Notes: a model not told the origin generated them from the letters alone. A DNA stretch of 64,000 nucleotides from Annona cherimola (GCA_030490835.1 CM059975.1:36178133-36242132), one strand, 5' to 3'. Shown: positions 49,674 to 61,390, counted from the first letter of the stretch. Numbers and translations are program-made.

Positions 49674-49894
49674 TATTAATTCAATATAAAGATAGTGCTA
49701 AAAAAGAAATGGGGCAAGGGTGTATTCTGCATCTTACAAGTTTTAATGATTATGCCCCTTAGTCTAAAAATAATTTTCAAAATTACTCAATTATGTATTA
49801 ATAACCTTTTGTTAGTCATCAAAATAAACACATCGTTAGTTAAATATGAGGTTGGAGTTCACAAAAGCAACACCATAATAGGGAGTGAGTAAAC

Positions 49895-51591
49895 TGTTGG
49901 TCCCGAGTTAATGGCGATTACCCAAGAGGGGAGGGGTAAATTGGGTATTTAAAAAATTTAAACTTAAACAAAAAATTTTACCCCGGATTAATCTAGTCCC
50001 CTTTATGAAGAAATAAATGAAAAATAATATAGTGCAGAGAGCAAAAATAAATATCAACACACAAGATTTTATAGCGGTTTGAGCAACCTTCCCTACTCCA
50101 CTCTTCCAAGCTCACACTTCTTGTGGCTTGAGTTCATCTATGTATTTTACAAATACAACTAGAGTCACTGCTCTCTTCTAGATTCCAGCTCTAGGGGGCA
50201 TCAACAATACACAGCACAAGTAGGTGACGAGTTTCACTCCAATCACACACTACTTTGCTTACACTTGATCTTAGTCACCCAAGCTAAATCAAGTTCAATA
50301 CAATAATAAAAATAAAAGAAAGTTTCTACACGTTACAGTTATGTAGAGGCAGCTTTGGCGCAGAGAAGAACTTGTAGTGTAGGCTTAGAGATTCAGCAAG
50401 CAGCTCTTGGCAGTTTGGAAGCAAGGTTCTTCTTCTCATTGTTGGCTTGATCACTTAAAGCTCTTAGAAATGGGAGTTATGCTCAATCAATGAATTCTCA
50501 GCTACTCTCCACATTCATATTGAATGCCTTGTATAATTGTCGAGAGAATTTGAACATTTGGAAGTAGGTGGTGCGCATTTAATGCACCAATGTTCAAAAA
50601 TTTTCTGACCGTTGCAACCTAAGTCACAGGTGGAGTCGACTTCGGGTGCGACTTCACCCAAGTCGCAGATGGAGTCGACTTCGGGTGCGACTTCGGCTCT
50701 CTGCAACTTCTTCAAGTTCCAGTCTGGATCGACTTGGTCCTCGACTTAACCCAAGTCGCAAGTGAAGTCGACTTCAGGTACGACTTCACTTCTTCAACTT
50801 GCTAGTTGAACTTAAAATCCTTGGAATGCCTTGCTTGCTTGAATTTCTTCAGGATTGGTTGTTCTTCCCTTGATTATATCTTTTGCAATTCAGTATAATC
50901 ATCCTATCTTGTTATCCTTTTAGCTCCATGACTTGCAAACTTTGAATCCTTGAAATGTTGAATATATGCATGAATCTTTGAGTGCCTAATGATGTCTAAA
51001 TATATGTTCATAATCCATCATTGTTGATTCATGCAACCTTGATTGCTTTTATTCTTCATTTGAGTGTTTGAGTTTTCTTGGCCTTCATCTTCACTTGAAT
51101 ATAGCAATGAGCCATCTTGATCTGCATGTTCCACATTAAAGTCGAAGATGGAGTCGACTCGGTCTGCGACTTCACCCAAGTCGCATACGGAGTCGACTTG
51201 GGATGCGACTTTGGCAGCTCTCGTTCTCGATTTCAACTCTGGAATGACATAACGTCTCGAAGTCGCAGCTAGAGTCGACTTTGTCTACGACTTCACCTCA
51301 AGTCGCAAGCGGAGTCAACTTAGGATGCGACTTCGACAGCTCTCGTTCTTGATTTCGACTCTGGAAGGAAATGACATTTTGAAGTCACTGTTGGAGTCGA
51401 CTTGGGGATCGACTTGGCCTAAGTTGATGCCTGAGTCGACTTGAAAATCGACTTGACTTGTCATGCTTCATATCCTTCATTTTTGTAACCTTTAATCATT
51501 TTCACAAACATGTTAGTGACCAGAACTTACTAAAATTGATTTGTTAATCATCAAAACATAGACTTGGCTTATTTTCCACATGTTTCCAACA
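49895..51591. mobile_element. Solo LTR (1697 bp), unit 3
   Basis: Flanked by TAAAC at 49890-49894 and 51592-51596; ends TGTTGG and CCAACA are intact. Confidence 0.87.
50625..51455. repeat. GTCGACT-rich minisatellite, unit 3
   Basis: Two blocks with the same repeat number as in unit 1. Confidence 0.75.
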
Positions 51592-53346
51592 TAAACCATG
51601 CATTTTGAACATTTAAATGGTTATGTCCCTTGGTTCAGTTTAATGTGGGAATGGAGTTGGCAAAAGCGACACCAAATTGAGGAGTGAGTGTACCATACAT
51701 TTTGAACATTTTAATGGTTAAGTCCCCTGGTCTAAAAAAAACTTTCAAAATTACTCAATACATTCTTTTTGAAGCTTACTCAATTCCATGTTAGATAACC
51801 TTTTGTTAGTCATCAAAATTAACATATTGTTAGTTCAATTTGAGGATGGAGTTGGCAAAAGCAACACCATATTGGGGAGGAGTGTAGCATGCATTTTGAA
51901 TATTGTAATGATATTGTCACCTGGTCTAAAAATAACTTTTAAAATTACTCAATTACATGTTAAATAACCTTTTGTAGTCACCAAGATAGATATATTGTTA
52001 GTTCAATTTGAGAATAGAGTTGACATAAGCAACACCATAATGGGAAGTGAGTGTATTATGCGTTTTGAACATTTTAATGGTCATGTCCCTTGGTCTAAAA
52101 ACAACTTTCGAAATTACTCATTTACATGTTAAATAACTTTTTGTTAGTCATCAAAATAAATTAGTTCAATCTGAGGATGGAGTTACCAAAAGGAACACCA
52201 TAATGGCGAGTGAGTGTACTATGCATTTTGAACATTTTAATGACTATGTCCCTTAGTCTAAAGACGACTTTCAAAATTACTCAATTACATATTAAATAAC
52301 TTTTTGTTAGTTATTAAAATAAACATATTGTTAATTCAATGTGAAGATGGAGCACAAAAGCAACAACATAATGGGGCTTGTGTGTACCATGCATTTTGAA
52401 CACTTTAATAATTATGCCCGTTGATCTAAAAATAACTTTCAAAATTATCCAATTACATATTAAGTAACCTTTTATTAATTGTCAAAATAAAAATATTGCT
52501 AGTTAAATGTGAAGATGGAGTTCACAAGAGCAACGCCAAAATCAGTCGTGTGTGTATCATTTATTTTGCATATTTTTTTCAGGAAAATTTATTTTGAACA
52601 TTTTAACATTATGCCCCTTGATCTAAAAACTAATTCAAAAATTACTCTATAGTATATTAAATAACCTTTTGTTAGTCATCAAAACAACATATTATTAGTT
52701 CAATGTAAAGAATGGAGTTGATAAAAGTGACGCTGTAAGAGGGTGTGAGTGTATCATGCATTTTGCACATTTTAATGGTTATGCCCCTTGATCTAAAAAC
52801 ACTTTTTAAAATTACTCAATCGCATATTAAATAGGCTTTTTCTAATTATCAAAATAAACATGTTATTAGTTCAATAAAAGGATGGAGTTCACAAAAGCAA
52901 CATCAAATTAAGACGTGATTGTGTCATTTATTTTACACATTTTAATGGTTATGGCCCTTAATGTAAAAATAATTTTCAAAATTACTATATTACTTATTAA
53001 ATAACATTTTGTTAGTCATCAAAATCAACATGTTGTTAGTTTAATTGGAGGATGGAGTTTAAAAAAGCAACACAATAATGGGGGCATGTGAATGTATTGT
53101 GCATTTTTGCACATTTTAATGGTTATGCCCCTTGACCTAAAAACAACTCTCAAAATTACTCAATAGTATATTAAATAACCTTTTGTTAATCATCAAAATA
53201 AAGATATTGTTAGTTCAATGTGAGGATCACTTTTACAAAAGCAACGCCTAAATGGGGTATGAGTGTATTATTCATTTGCACATTTTAATGGTTATGCCTC
53301 TTGATCTTAAAATAACTTTCGTAATTACTAGATTATATATTAAAGA

Positions 53347-53826
53347 TCTTTGCTAGCGGAGCCATGTAACCCTTCCAAATTTTAAGATTTTGATCATTTA
53401 TGGAAAATCTCATTCATTTATGTTATTTATTGTATTTAACATTATTTACTTAGTTAGTGACCGAGTTTTATCCAAATTAATTATGTACAAGGGCTACATT
53501 TGTTGAAAAATATATACATTGATATGTAAACTATAAAAAATGCTAAGATCCATTTAGATATATATTAGAATGTAATAATATTTAATAAAATCATTTATCC
53601 ACATAAAAATAATATTTTGAACTGTTTAGATGTTGAAAATATTACTAGAAAGGTTGATATTTTAGCATTAAACTATTTTATCACATTAATTTTACACATT
53701 TATAGATATGACTCATGTGCATTGATACTAAATATAATAGATAGAGTGGATTTTTTTTTCAACTATCAAGATTTTAAACATAAAGAGATTACATAGAAAA
53801 AATGGTCTCATGGAAGCGAAGCCCAC
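53347..53826. mobile_element. 478-bp element in the satellite, unit 3
   Basis: Same site as in units 1 and 2. Confidence 0.55.
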
Positions 53827-54204
53827 ATATTAAATAACCTTTTATTAGTTATCAAAATAAACATATTATTTTTTTTAGGGGAAATAAATATATTATTAGC
53901 TCAACATAAGGATAGAGTTCATATGAGCAACATCATAACAAAGTGTCAGTATATTATGCATTTTTGCACATTTTAATTGCTCTGCCTCTTGATCTAAAAA
54001 TAATTTTCAAAATTACTGAATTACATATTAAATAAGTCTTTTGTTAATTATCAAAATAAACATACTATTAGTTTGATGTAAGGATGGAGCTCGCAAAAGC
54101 AGCACAACAATGATGTATAAGTACTGAAAAATTCATAATTTAGAAATTTATAGCCATTTGCCACAGATAGCAAAGTTTTTTTTATTCACATACTATATAT
54201 GAGA

Positions 54205-55120
54205 AATATTCAAGTGTAGCTTCACTGCACCACAATTACAATACAATCATCTCCAAATGGGCTCATATGAACATAAAATTATAATCTACTCCACCTGTTG
54301 TATTTAGAATTATGTATTCTATTATCATGTCAATTTCCATCACAATTGGATATATGTATAGGCTCCATTTGAAAATGGTATAAATTTAATATAATAAAAT
54401 AATTTAATGTAAATAACAACTTTAAAGTCATTTTTTCAACATGTAAATTATTTGCTCTAAAATTTATTTATAGATTAATAATTGTATAAAGAATCAATAC
54501 ATTTAAGTAGATATGGGCCGGTTTTGGGCCAAATGCACTGTTAATTGTGGTGCGGCTTCACTTCATAGGACAGCTTCTGTGTAATCGGGTTATATAGAAG
54601 CGGACCTGAGTAACTCCTTCAAAATTTAAAATTTTAATCTTTGATAGAAAATCTATTCTATTCATTGTATTTAATATCATTTGTTTGTCTAAGAGATCAA
54701 GTTTTATCCCAATCAAGTATATTTGTAAGCCACATTTGTTGGAAAAAATATATATATTCATGTGTCAATTATGAAAAATGTTAAAATATTAATTTTAAAG
54801 TATTATTTTTGACATCTAAATCATCTAAAATACCATCTCTATGTGAATAAATGATTCTATAAAGTATTCTTACATTTTAATACATGTGTAAATAGATCTA
54901 AGCATTTTTCATAATTTGCACATGAATATATATATATATGAACAAATGTGGCCTATAAACATACTTGATTGAAATGAAACTTGGTCTCTTAGAAAAATAA
55001 ATGATGCTAAATATAATGAATGAATTGGATTTTCTATTAAAAATTAAAATCTTAGATTTTGAAGGAGTTTTTTGGGTTCGCTCCTATATATCCTGGTTAA
55101 ATAAAAGCCGGGCCGATATA

Positions 55121-55153
<33 letters not shown>

Positions 55154-55525
55154 AACCCTTTCTATGTAATGAAGTTATACTATAATTAACAATTCATTTG
55201 GCCCAAAATCGGCTCTACATATACTTAAATATATTGATATTTTATACAATCGTTTATCTATGTATAAATTTTATAGCAAATAGTTTATATGTTGAAAAAA
55301 CAACTTTAAAATTGATACTTACATCAAATTATTTAATTACATTAAACTTCTCCATTTTTAGATGGGTCCATACACATATCCAATTGGGATAAAAATTAGT
55401 ATGATAATAAAATATATAATTCTAAATACAATAGGTGGAGTATATTATAATTTTATAATCATGAGGGGCTTATTTTGAGATAACTACACTGTAATTGTTG
55501 TGCAGTGAAGCTGCACCTGAAAATT
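54205..55525. mobile_element. 1.3-kb nested palindrome, unit 3
   Basis: Both arm pairs present. The tract 55117-55152 is a (TA)n(TATG)n microsatellite longer than in unit 2. Confidence 0.7.
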
Positions 55526-55583
55526 TATCACATATCTATACATATATATATAACATAGCAATCTATTACAATTAAGCACTATA

Positions 55584-55631
55584 ATGGCTGCATAAGTTAA
55601 TCTCCTACTATGGCTGCATAAGTTAATCTCC
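55584..55631. repeat. 22-bp duplication at the LINE 5' junction
   Basis: 'atggctgcataagttaatc' plus 'tcc' occurs at 55584-55605 and again at 55610-55631, separated by 'tact'. Units 1 and 2 have it once. The second copy passes straight into LINE sequence. Confidence 0.85.
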
Positions 55632-56802
55632 ATTCCCCTCCCCGTGGATGCTATGGATGACTGCATGTTTTGGGTTCATGAACCCAATGGGGCTTATACA
55701 GTCAAGTCTGCTTATAGGATGCTATGTGGTGGGTCCGATACGCAGGTTCAGGGCGATGTATTTCGTGCAATCTGGAGATCGCAGCTCCCATCAAAAGTTG
55801 TCATTTTTAGGTGGAGATTGGTTAAGGATGCTCTCCCTACCTTACTAAACCTCAACCGCCGAGGTATTGCTTTGGACTTACGATGCGTTTTTTGCTGGGA
55901 GGAAATTGAAGACGTTAACCATCTCTTTATCAGATGCGCGGCCACTAGTGATATCTGCAGATGTGTTATTCGAGGGGATCCTTTTCGGTCATCGGTTTTG
56001 GAGGTCATTGAGGCTTGCGTTCGAGATAGGAGGCGTGATGATCTGACTTTTTTCATTCTGTGTTGTTGGCGAATCTGGTTCTTTCGAAACAGGTTCCGCG
56101 AGGAAGGGGTCCAACCACAATTTGCTGGTACTGCTGCATGGTGCAGAGAATATCTTAATCGGTACAGATCGACGCATTTGATGCCACAATCGGAGCTTTG
56201 TGTTGGGGCCTTGGTTACTCGCTGGACAAAGCCCCCCATCGGCTTTGTTAAGATTAACACGGATTGCCGATGTCTTGCGGATCGACACGAATATGCATGT
56301 GCTGCAGTTATTAGAGATGCGATGGGTTCCTTTGTTGCTGCTAAGGGATGGAAGGGGTCTGGAGCGAGTGATCCCCTTCTCATTGAAGCATATGCCTTTC
56401 TTATGGGTGTCAAATGGGCCATTCAGCTTAACTTCTGGAGGACGCATTTCGAAACTGACTCGCTTGTGCTCTACAAGTTCTTATCCACTCGTGACCCTAT
56501 ATCTTCACCGGTGGGAATCGTCATTGAGGAGATTAGATCGTTGTTGTCCTTTTCAGAGTTTTTTTCTGTTCACCATGTGTTACGGAAGGGAAACGCTGTG
56601 GCGCACTCCCTTGCTGATTTGGTTTCCGCCTCGTGTGAGGTAAATCACTTGTGGTGGGGTGTTCCACCCCGTGATATCATTGGGAAATTTTGTATAGACA
56701 ATTTTTTGGAAATGAATTTTGCGGATTCCGCTGTCCTTCCCTTCTCTCAATCTTGAGAGAACGTAGGGGCAGAGGCTATCCTTCCAACAACAAAAAAAAA
56801 AA
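55632..56802 (+). mobile_element. 5'-truncated LINE insertion with poly(A) tail
   Basis: This sequence replaces about 1.39 kb of unit DNA (equivalent of about 42275-43668 in unit 3). It consists of the 3' end of a plant L1-type element: the tail of ORF2, a short 3'UTR and an A run (56792-56802). Truncation at the 5' end and a poly(A) tail are hallmarks of target-primed reverse transcription. There is no matching target duplication after the tail, because the neighbouring unit DNA is missing. Confidence 0.85.
55644..56756 (+). CDS. LINE ORF2 C-terminal part: zf-RVT and RNase H
   Basis: An open frame of 370 codons, truncated at its true 5' end; the first ATG is arbitrary. Residues about 5-100 are the zf-RVT region typical of plant LINE reverse transcriptases ('GAYTVKSAYRML', then Cys81, Cys84, His93 and Cys98 in 'CVFCWEEIEDVNHLFIRC'). 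Residues about 198-330 form an RVT_3-type RNase H domain with Asp207 ('KINTD'), Glu248 ('LIEAYAF'), Asp272 ('FETDS') and the 'RKGNAVAHSLAD' block (His321, Asp325), so the active-site set looks complete. Endonuclease and most of the reverse transcriptase are absent, so it cannot move by itself. The undamaged frame suggests a recent insertion. G+C content is clearly higher than in surrounding DNA. Confidence 0.88.
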   Translation: MDAMDDCMFWVHEPNGAYTVKSAYRMLCGGSDTQVQGDVFRAIWRSQLPSKVVIFRWRLVKDALPTLLNLNRRGIALDLRCVFCWEEIEDVNHLFIRCAATSDICRCVIRGDPFRSSVLEVIEACVRDRRRDDLTFFILCCWRIWFFRNRFREEGVQPQFAGTAAWCREYLNRYRSTHLMPQSELCVGALVTRWTKPPIGFVKINTDCRCLADRHEYACAAVIRDAMGSFVAAKGWKGSGASDPLLIEAYAFLMGVKWAIQLNFWRTHFETDSLVLYKFLSTRDPISSPVGIVIEEIRSLLSFSEFFSVHHVLRKGNAVAHSLADLVSASCEVNHLWWGVPPRDIIGKFCIDNFLEMNFADSAVLPFSQS

Positions 56803-56897
56803 TTTATATTTTTAATTTTTTAAAAAATTTTAAAGCGAGTTTCTTGAATTATAAACCCGTTGGCTACCGCAAAAGAATTTTGGTGTCACAAGTTACA

Positions 56898-57314
56898 TGG
56901 AAACCTCTTCCTTTTGGTAGGTTAAGCTTAATGTTGATGATGGTATTTGCAGCAAGATGAATTTGTGTGGTATAGGGGCGATGCTCGAAGGTTGGGATGG
57001 TGAGCTGGTAGCTATTAAAAATTAGGAGTGGAAAGAGATGGTAGACCCATCTTGGATTGGGACCCATGCCAAGTTATTCAGTAAATTGTAGTTTAAAGAT
57101 TTAAGCTTTTCATGGATCATTTGTGAGAGTGATTCTCTCCTTCTGAAAGCCATGATTGAAATTAGTGGGAAGATATAATCTCCAGTTTTTTTTGTTTTTT
57201 TTGTTTGACAAAATCACAAAAGTAGCCAATTCATATATTGTGATTTGACACATGTTTCTTGCATTGGTAACAATGTTGCGCATTTAAGTATAAAGTTTGC
57301 ATTACAATAAGGTT
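56898..57314 (+). pseudogene. Degenerate RNase H relic, unit 4
   Basis: Same relic as in the other units and unrelated in detail to the intact RNase H domain 140 bp upstream. Confidence 0.66.
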
Positions 57315-57641
57315 TATAATTTAGGAATCTATTATACATGGGTGAGCATTCGATGATATGATCATTTTAATTAAATTAGCTAGTGAAAGAAAGTCATGCA
57401 TCGATCCTAGCAAGAGATGGAAACAAGACGCACAACATATGTGGTGTCCGCATCGCCTGCAATATTTAAGGATTTTCAGATCCTTCAAGAAATTTTATTC
57501 AAATATCATTACTTTTAGAAAGTGCCCATATTCATGCAAGACAAGAAATCAAATTAATATTAAACAGGTAGCTATTTGCGAGTCCATCACTAGCTACGCA
57601 CATTTATGGTGAATACATAGCAACCACCTGATGCATGTTGC

Positions 57642-57647
57642 TTTATT
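57642..57647 (-). terminator. Poly(A) signal AATAAA, GLP copy 4
   Basis: Located 28 nt after the stop codon. Confidence 0.55.
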
Positions 57648-57675
57648 TAGATAAACAAAGTTGCTTGCAAGTCCA

Positions 57676-58626
57676 TCACTGTACGCATCCCCAGAACTGA
57701 GCCTGGTACTGAGCTTTCAATAGATCAATGATTTCCTTTTCTACCTGAAAAGCCCTAGCTAGAATGTCATCCGAGATGGATGGCTTTGAACCAAAGGTAG
57801 CATTGGCTATTGTAATGACCCCTGGATTTTGACTATTAAACCTTGCGTGCGCGACTGCGTTTCCCTTGCCTATATTTTGTTGGAAGTGAATGAGGCCACG
57901 AGGGAAGGCGAAGACATCACCGGCGTGAAGAATCTTGGACATGAGGTGGTGGTCAGGGTTGGAAGTGACAAAGCCAGCTAAGAGGGTTCCCTCAAGGACT
58001 GTGAGGATCTCTGATGCACGAGGGTGAATGTGAGGAGGATTTACACCGAATGGGGCGAAGTCGATTCGGAACATGGCGATTCCCAACGTGTTGAGTCCAG
58101 GCAGCTCATTAATAGTCACGAAGGTGATCTTCGACCCAACCCCGTTTCTTGTGTCCCCTGATACGTTCAAACCCGTGAAGAAGAAATCATCGGCCACCAC
58201 TTGATTTGGGTCTTTGCAAGTAAACCCATTCACAAACACTGCACGCATTTAAGACAGACACTTTAAATTAGTTACTCTGTCTCCAACTCCACACATATTT
58301 TGGGATGCATTTGAATGATCATATAACAACTAAAATAATAACATAAACAACTTCGTTTCAGTTAGAACATATACTAAATATAAGCTTTTTCGTATAGTAA
58401 AACTCGTAATAAATTTAAATGGCTAGATAAAATTTTATTGCATGTCTAACTGCATGCTTCATTTTTCAGAAGTTTCCTCACCATTGATAGGGAGAGGATA
58501 CTAACCTGGTGAGTTTTTGTTAATGGCTACACAGAAGTCCTGCAAGGGACCAGGGTCCGCAGCATAAGTATGGGAACAAAATAAGGAAAGGAGGGCAAGG
58601 CCAAGCACAAGGACGCTAGAAGCTCC
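57676..58626 (-). pseudogene. Germin-like protein, copy 4, start codon lost
   Basis: Exon 1 equivalent is 58506-58626 and exon 2 is 57676-58238; splice sites and the reading frame after the start are intact and all four metal ligands are kept. The start codon position (58624-58626 on the plus strand) reads TCC instead of CAT, so the coding strand has GGA where copies 1-3 have ATG ('GACC GGA GCTTCT'). Upstream there is an in-frame TAG before any ATG, and exon 1 has no other in-frame ATG, so a signal peptide cannot be made from the normal start. The first in-frame Met of the spliced message is in exon 2 ('LGIAMFRIDF'), after the disulfide Cys pair. Protein differences include 'RNGVGSK', 'TINELPG', 'AMFRIDF', 'PDHHLM' and 'KPSISDD'. 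It is probably a young pseudogene. A sequencing or assembly error is an alternative. Confidence 0.82.
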
Positions 58627-58719
58627 GGTCCTCAATTTTCTCTCAATCTAGCAAAGGAAGAGCAATGCAGAGCAAAGATTAATATGGAGTTGTAGGGTTA
58701 AGTGGTTGCAAACAACACA

Positions 58720-58728
58720 TATTTATAG
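58720..58728 (-). promoter_or_regulatory. TATA box, GLP copy 4
   Basis: CTATAAATA is kept although the start codon is lost, so the locus may still be transcribed. Confidence 0.6.
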
Positions 58729-59049
58729 ACACGTATACATGTTATGTCATTGTCGGTATGTTAGTGGAGACATTTACCGGTTATTATTAAAATAGCCAAA
58801 TTAAGCCTTGGACAAGAGGTCATAATATTGAGGTCTAATGATGTCGGCTAAATCTATGTTTTTGCCCTAGATAATTGAAATCAATTTTCTTACTTTTTAG
58901 TTTAAGCCGCTTTGACTTTCTCACTACTTTTTAAATGAATTGAAGGCAGGTGGTGAAATATATGTCATCATAGAGGACTTCTTGAAGTGTGCTAATCGTC
59001 ATGAAAAGTGCCGATAGTGGTAAAGAACATTGTCAACTTTAAGGGACCT

Positions 59050-59385
59050 AGTCGTATGCCCCCGGGTGCATACACCAATTTTTTCATTTTCATTATAAAA
59101 CTATAAATATAAGTGTATTTAACATATATATATATATATTAATTTTTACCATTTTTGGAGTATTTTAAATATTTATTTTTAATTGTTGAAAATCTACCTA
59201 AAACGCCACTGATTTTCAAAAATAAAAAATAAATATCTAAAATACTAAAAAAATGGCAAAAAGTTATACATATATTAAATACATCTAGATTAACAATCTT
59301 ATAAAAAATTTTCGAAAAAAACTAAAAAATGGTGTATGCACCCGGGAGCATTGAGAGCTCAATGCTCCCGGGAGCATACGATAAC
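59050..59385. mobile_element. Foldback element E, complete, unit 4
   Basis: Left arm ('tgcatacaccaattttttc', 'tatttaacatatata', 'gagtattttaaatatt') and right arm ('aatatctaaaatact', 'tatattaaatacatctag', 'aaaaaatggtgtatgca') are inverted copies around a centre with 'cctaaaacgccactga'. A perfect short palindrome follows: 'cgggagcattgag' (59351-59363), AG, 'ctcaatgctcccg' (59366-59378). Confidence 0.7.
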
Positions 59386-60640
59386 ATCCCCAACTTTAAT
59401 GTCAACTTTAAATCACCATAATTTTTCATCTGAGATAGACGGGGGCTACAGTACATCAACGAAAAGAATTTATTGAATCCATCAACATGACAACAAGATA
59501 AATTTGGTTTAGCAAAAAAGGATTTTCTTTTTAGTTGAATTCATTTTGCAAAAGCTGGAGTGACATGTTCTTGTATTGCAACAAAAGTTGACATTTGTAA
59601 CCATGATTGACAACGAATATAAGACTTCCATCGGTAAAAAGGGATAAAAAGAAATTTCTATTTTTTATCCTTTTGATGTAAAGTAACATCTTAATCACTT
59701 AATTATCATATTTTAGTTATCCTTTTTAATCAACCGTTTCAATTACTTTTCACATTTTTGTCCTATCTATTTTATCTTAATTCCTTTTATTATCAATCAT
59801 GATCGCAACATCTCATTACATTACTTCCTCATTTTTTAAAGTTTTTCTTTTTTCATGTTACCAGAGGGAGTAGTTTGTTTTCACAAAAACCAGAGTACAA
59901 TAACGTCACCACTTACTAGTAGAGATAAGACTAGAACTTGAGTAGTTTGTTGAATGATAGAGATTGACCACTCAATGATGCATGACCCCTCAGTGGCAAA
60001 TAGCAATTACTTTAATCTAGCATTTGTTAGCAACAAAATAGTTGATTAATATTGCCAAAAATTTTACAATTAAATTTTCTAAGATTTTTAATAAAAAAAT
60101 ATTTCCAAGGTTATTGCATAATTCTTGCAAATGAACTCTTCTAGCAGGCAATGAGAGATATGAAGAAGCTCATCTCCTTCATCATCTCTAGAAACAGAAG
60201 AAGCATGCAGGGATGGTGGGTTTTCTGTTGATACAGATAGGATTTTGCTCCATTCTTCATGTAGTAATAACACATTAATCCTGAAGTAATCGTGGATAAA
60301 AATCAATAAATTAAAATAAATAAATAAATAGTAATATAATATATTATCCAACACTTGTTTATGAGCTTAGGAAGCACAGATTTAATGCTATTCTTTTAAA
60401 TGGAAGAAGGAGGAGAGGTGTAAGGGACAACATCGAAAGAGGCGAGGGCGAACAATGGTCGAGCTCACTATTATTTGTTGGAGATTTCCCACGAAAAGTC
60501 ACCATCAAATAATTCTTTATATTCTATAAAAAAATATATATTACCTTATTATCATTGATTTTGTAAAAACATATATACTTATGAACATCGTTCACAAAAA
60601 TACCCATACGTAATATAAATTTTGACTTTATTTTTGTAGG
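59386..60640. other. Sequence present only in unit 4
   Basis: About 1.25 kb with no counterpart in units 1-3, lying between foldback E and 'taggtaatggttcaatgc'. It is mostly AT-rich. At 60105-60290 the minus strand is open and less biased ('EEWSKILSVSTENPPSLHA', 'DDEGDELLHISHCLLEEFIC') with an acceptor-like site before it, which could be a captured exon; family not recognised. Confidence 0.5.
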
Positions 60641-60806
60641 TAATGGTTCAATGCTTACCATTATCCTGAATTATTTTAAAATATTTTAATTTTAAACTAT
60701 TTATTATATTTATTTATTATTTCGAAGATTGCATATAATGCATAATTTTTATGTCCTATATGCATATTATATATTTTTTAAAATTTTCAATAGTTATGTA
60801 TTGTGT

Positions 60807-61080
60807 GTAGTATCTAATAAAACTTTTGGAAGAAAAAAATTTTGTACAAAATTTTTGAAGTGAGGAAATGATGTGATATAATGGGGATAATGATGATAAT
60901 AAAACAAAAAGTTAAAAATAGATGAAAAAGTTGTTAAAAAAGATTGAAAAAAATGATTATTGTAGAGAAATATGGGGAAACGTTTGAAAAATAGGATAAT
61001 TATAAAGGAAAAAAGTTTTAGATGAAAAGACTTTTTTTGATAAATACAGAAATCCTTTTTGGGAAAAGCCAAATACTAAC
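60807..61080. mobile_element. MITE A, unit 4
   Basis: Same site and ends as in unit 1, with more substitutions. Confidence 0.62.
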
Positions 61081-61124
61081 CACTAAACATAAAAAGAAAA
61101 ATAAAAACAAATAGTAGCATACTA

Positions 61125-61390
61125 ATTAAGATCTTAAAAGACCACATATACGACCTTCGTACCAACATCTTAAAAGGCCACCAATAACCGGACCTCCAGC
61201 AGACAGGGGCAGGCGGGTCCAAATCAGGAGCATTTAACTGTTCCACAATTGTCATGCCCGGCGGCAGTATCGGTTCTCGCCGCCTGCCAGGAACACCCCC
61301 CTTGAAAAATCCTTTCACGTCAGCAGCCCTGGCGAATTGAAAATCGAAGGCACGTTCAGCACAGGAGCCGAATCCGCCAAACTCAAGAAA
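61125..61390 (-). other. GC-rich segment with conserved open frame, unit 4
   Basis: Open frame kept; the right part groups with unit 1 ('FARAADVKG', 'DLDPPAP'), with private changes 'VEQLNAP' and 'CWRSGYWW'. Confidence 0.42.

Larger units (their letters stand above)
48815..54113. repeat. ~166-bp satellite, interrupted, unit 3
   Basis: One whole monomer is missing at about 51832 relative to units 1 and 2, as expected from unequal exchange between neighbouring monomers. Confidence 0.82.
42352..55606. repeat. Array unit 3 (right end lost)
   Basis: It starts 'gagttgatctcg'. Its last approximately 75 bp are missing, replaced by the LINE junction after 55606. One satellite monomer (about 166 bp, equivalent to 24726-24895 of unit 1) and the right arm of foldback D are deleted. 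No gene beyond the GLP. Confidence 0.88.

Noticed and set aside
55748..56422. Long minus-strand open frame (224 codons) opposite the LINE ORF
   Set aside because: Shadow of the plus-strand zf-RVT/RNase H frame, which has clear domains.
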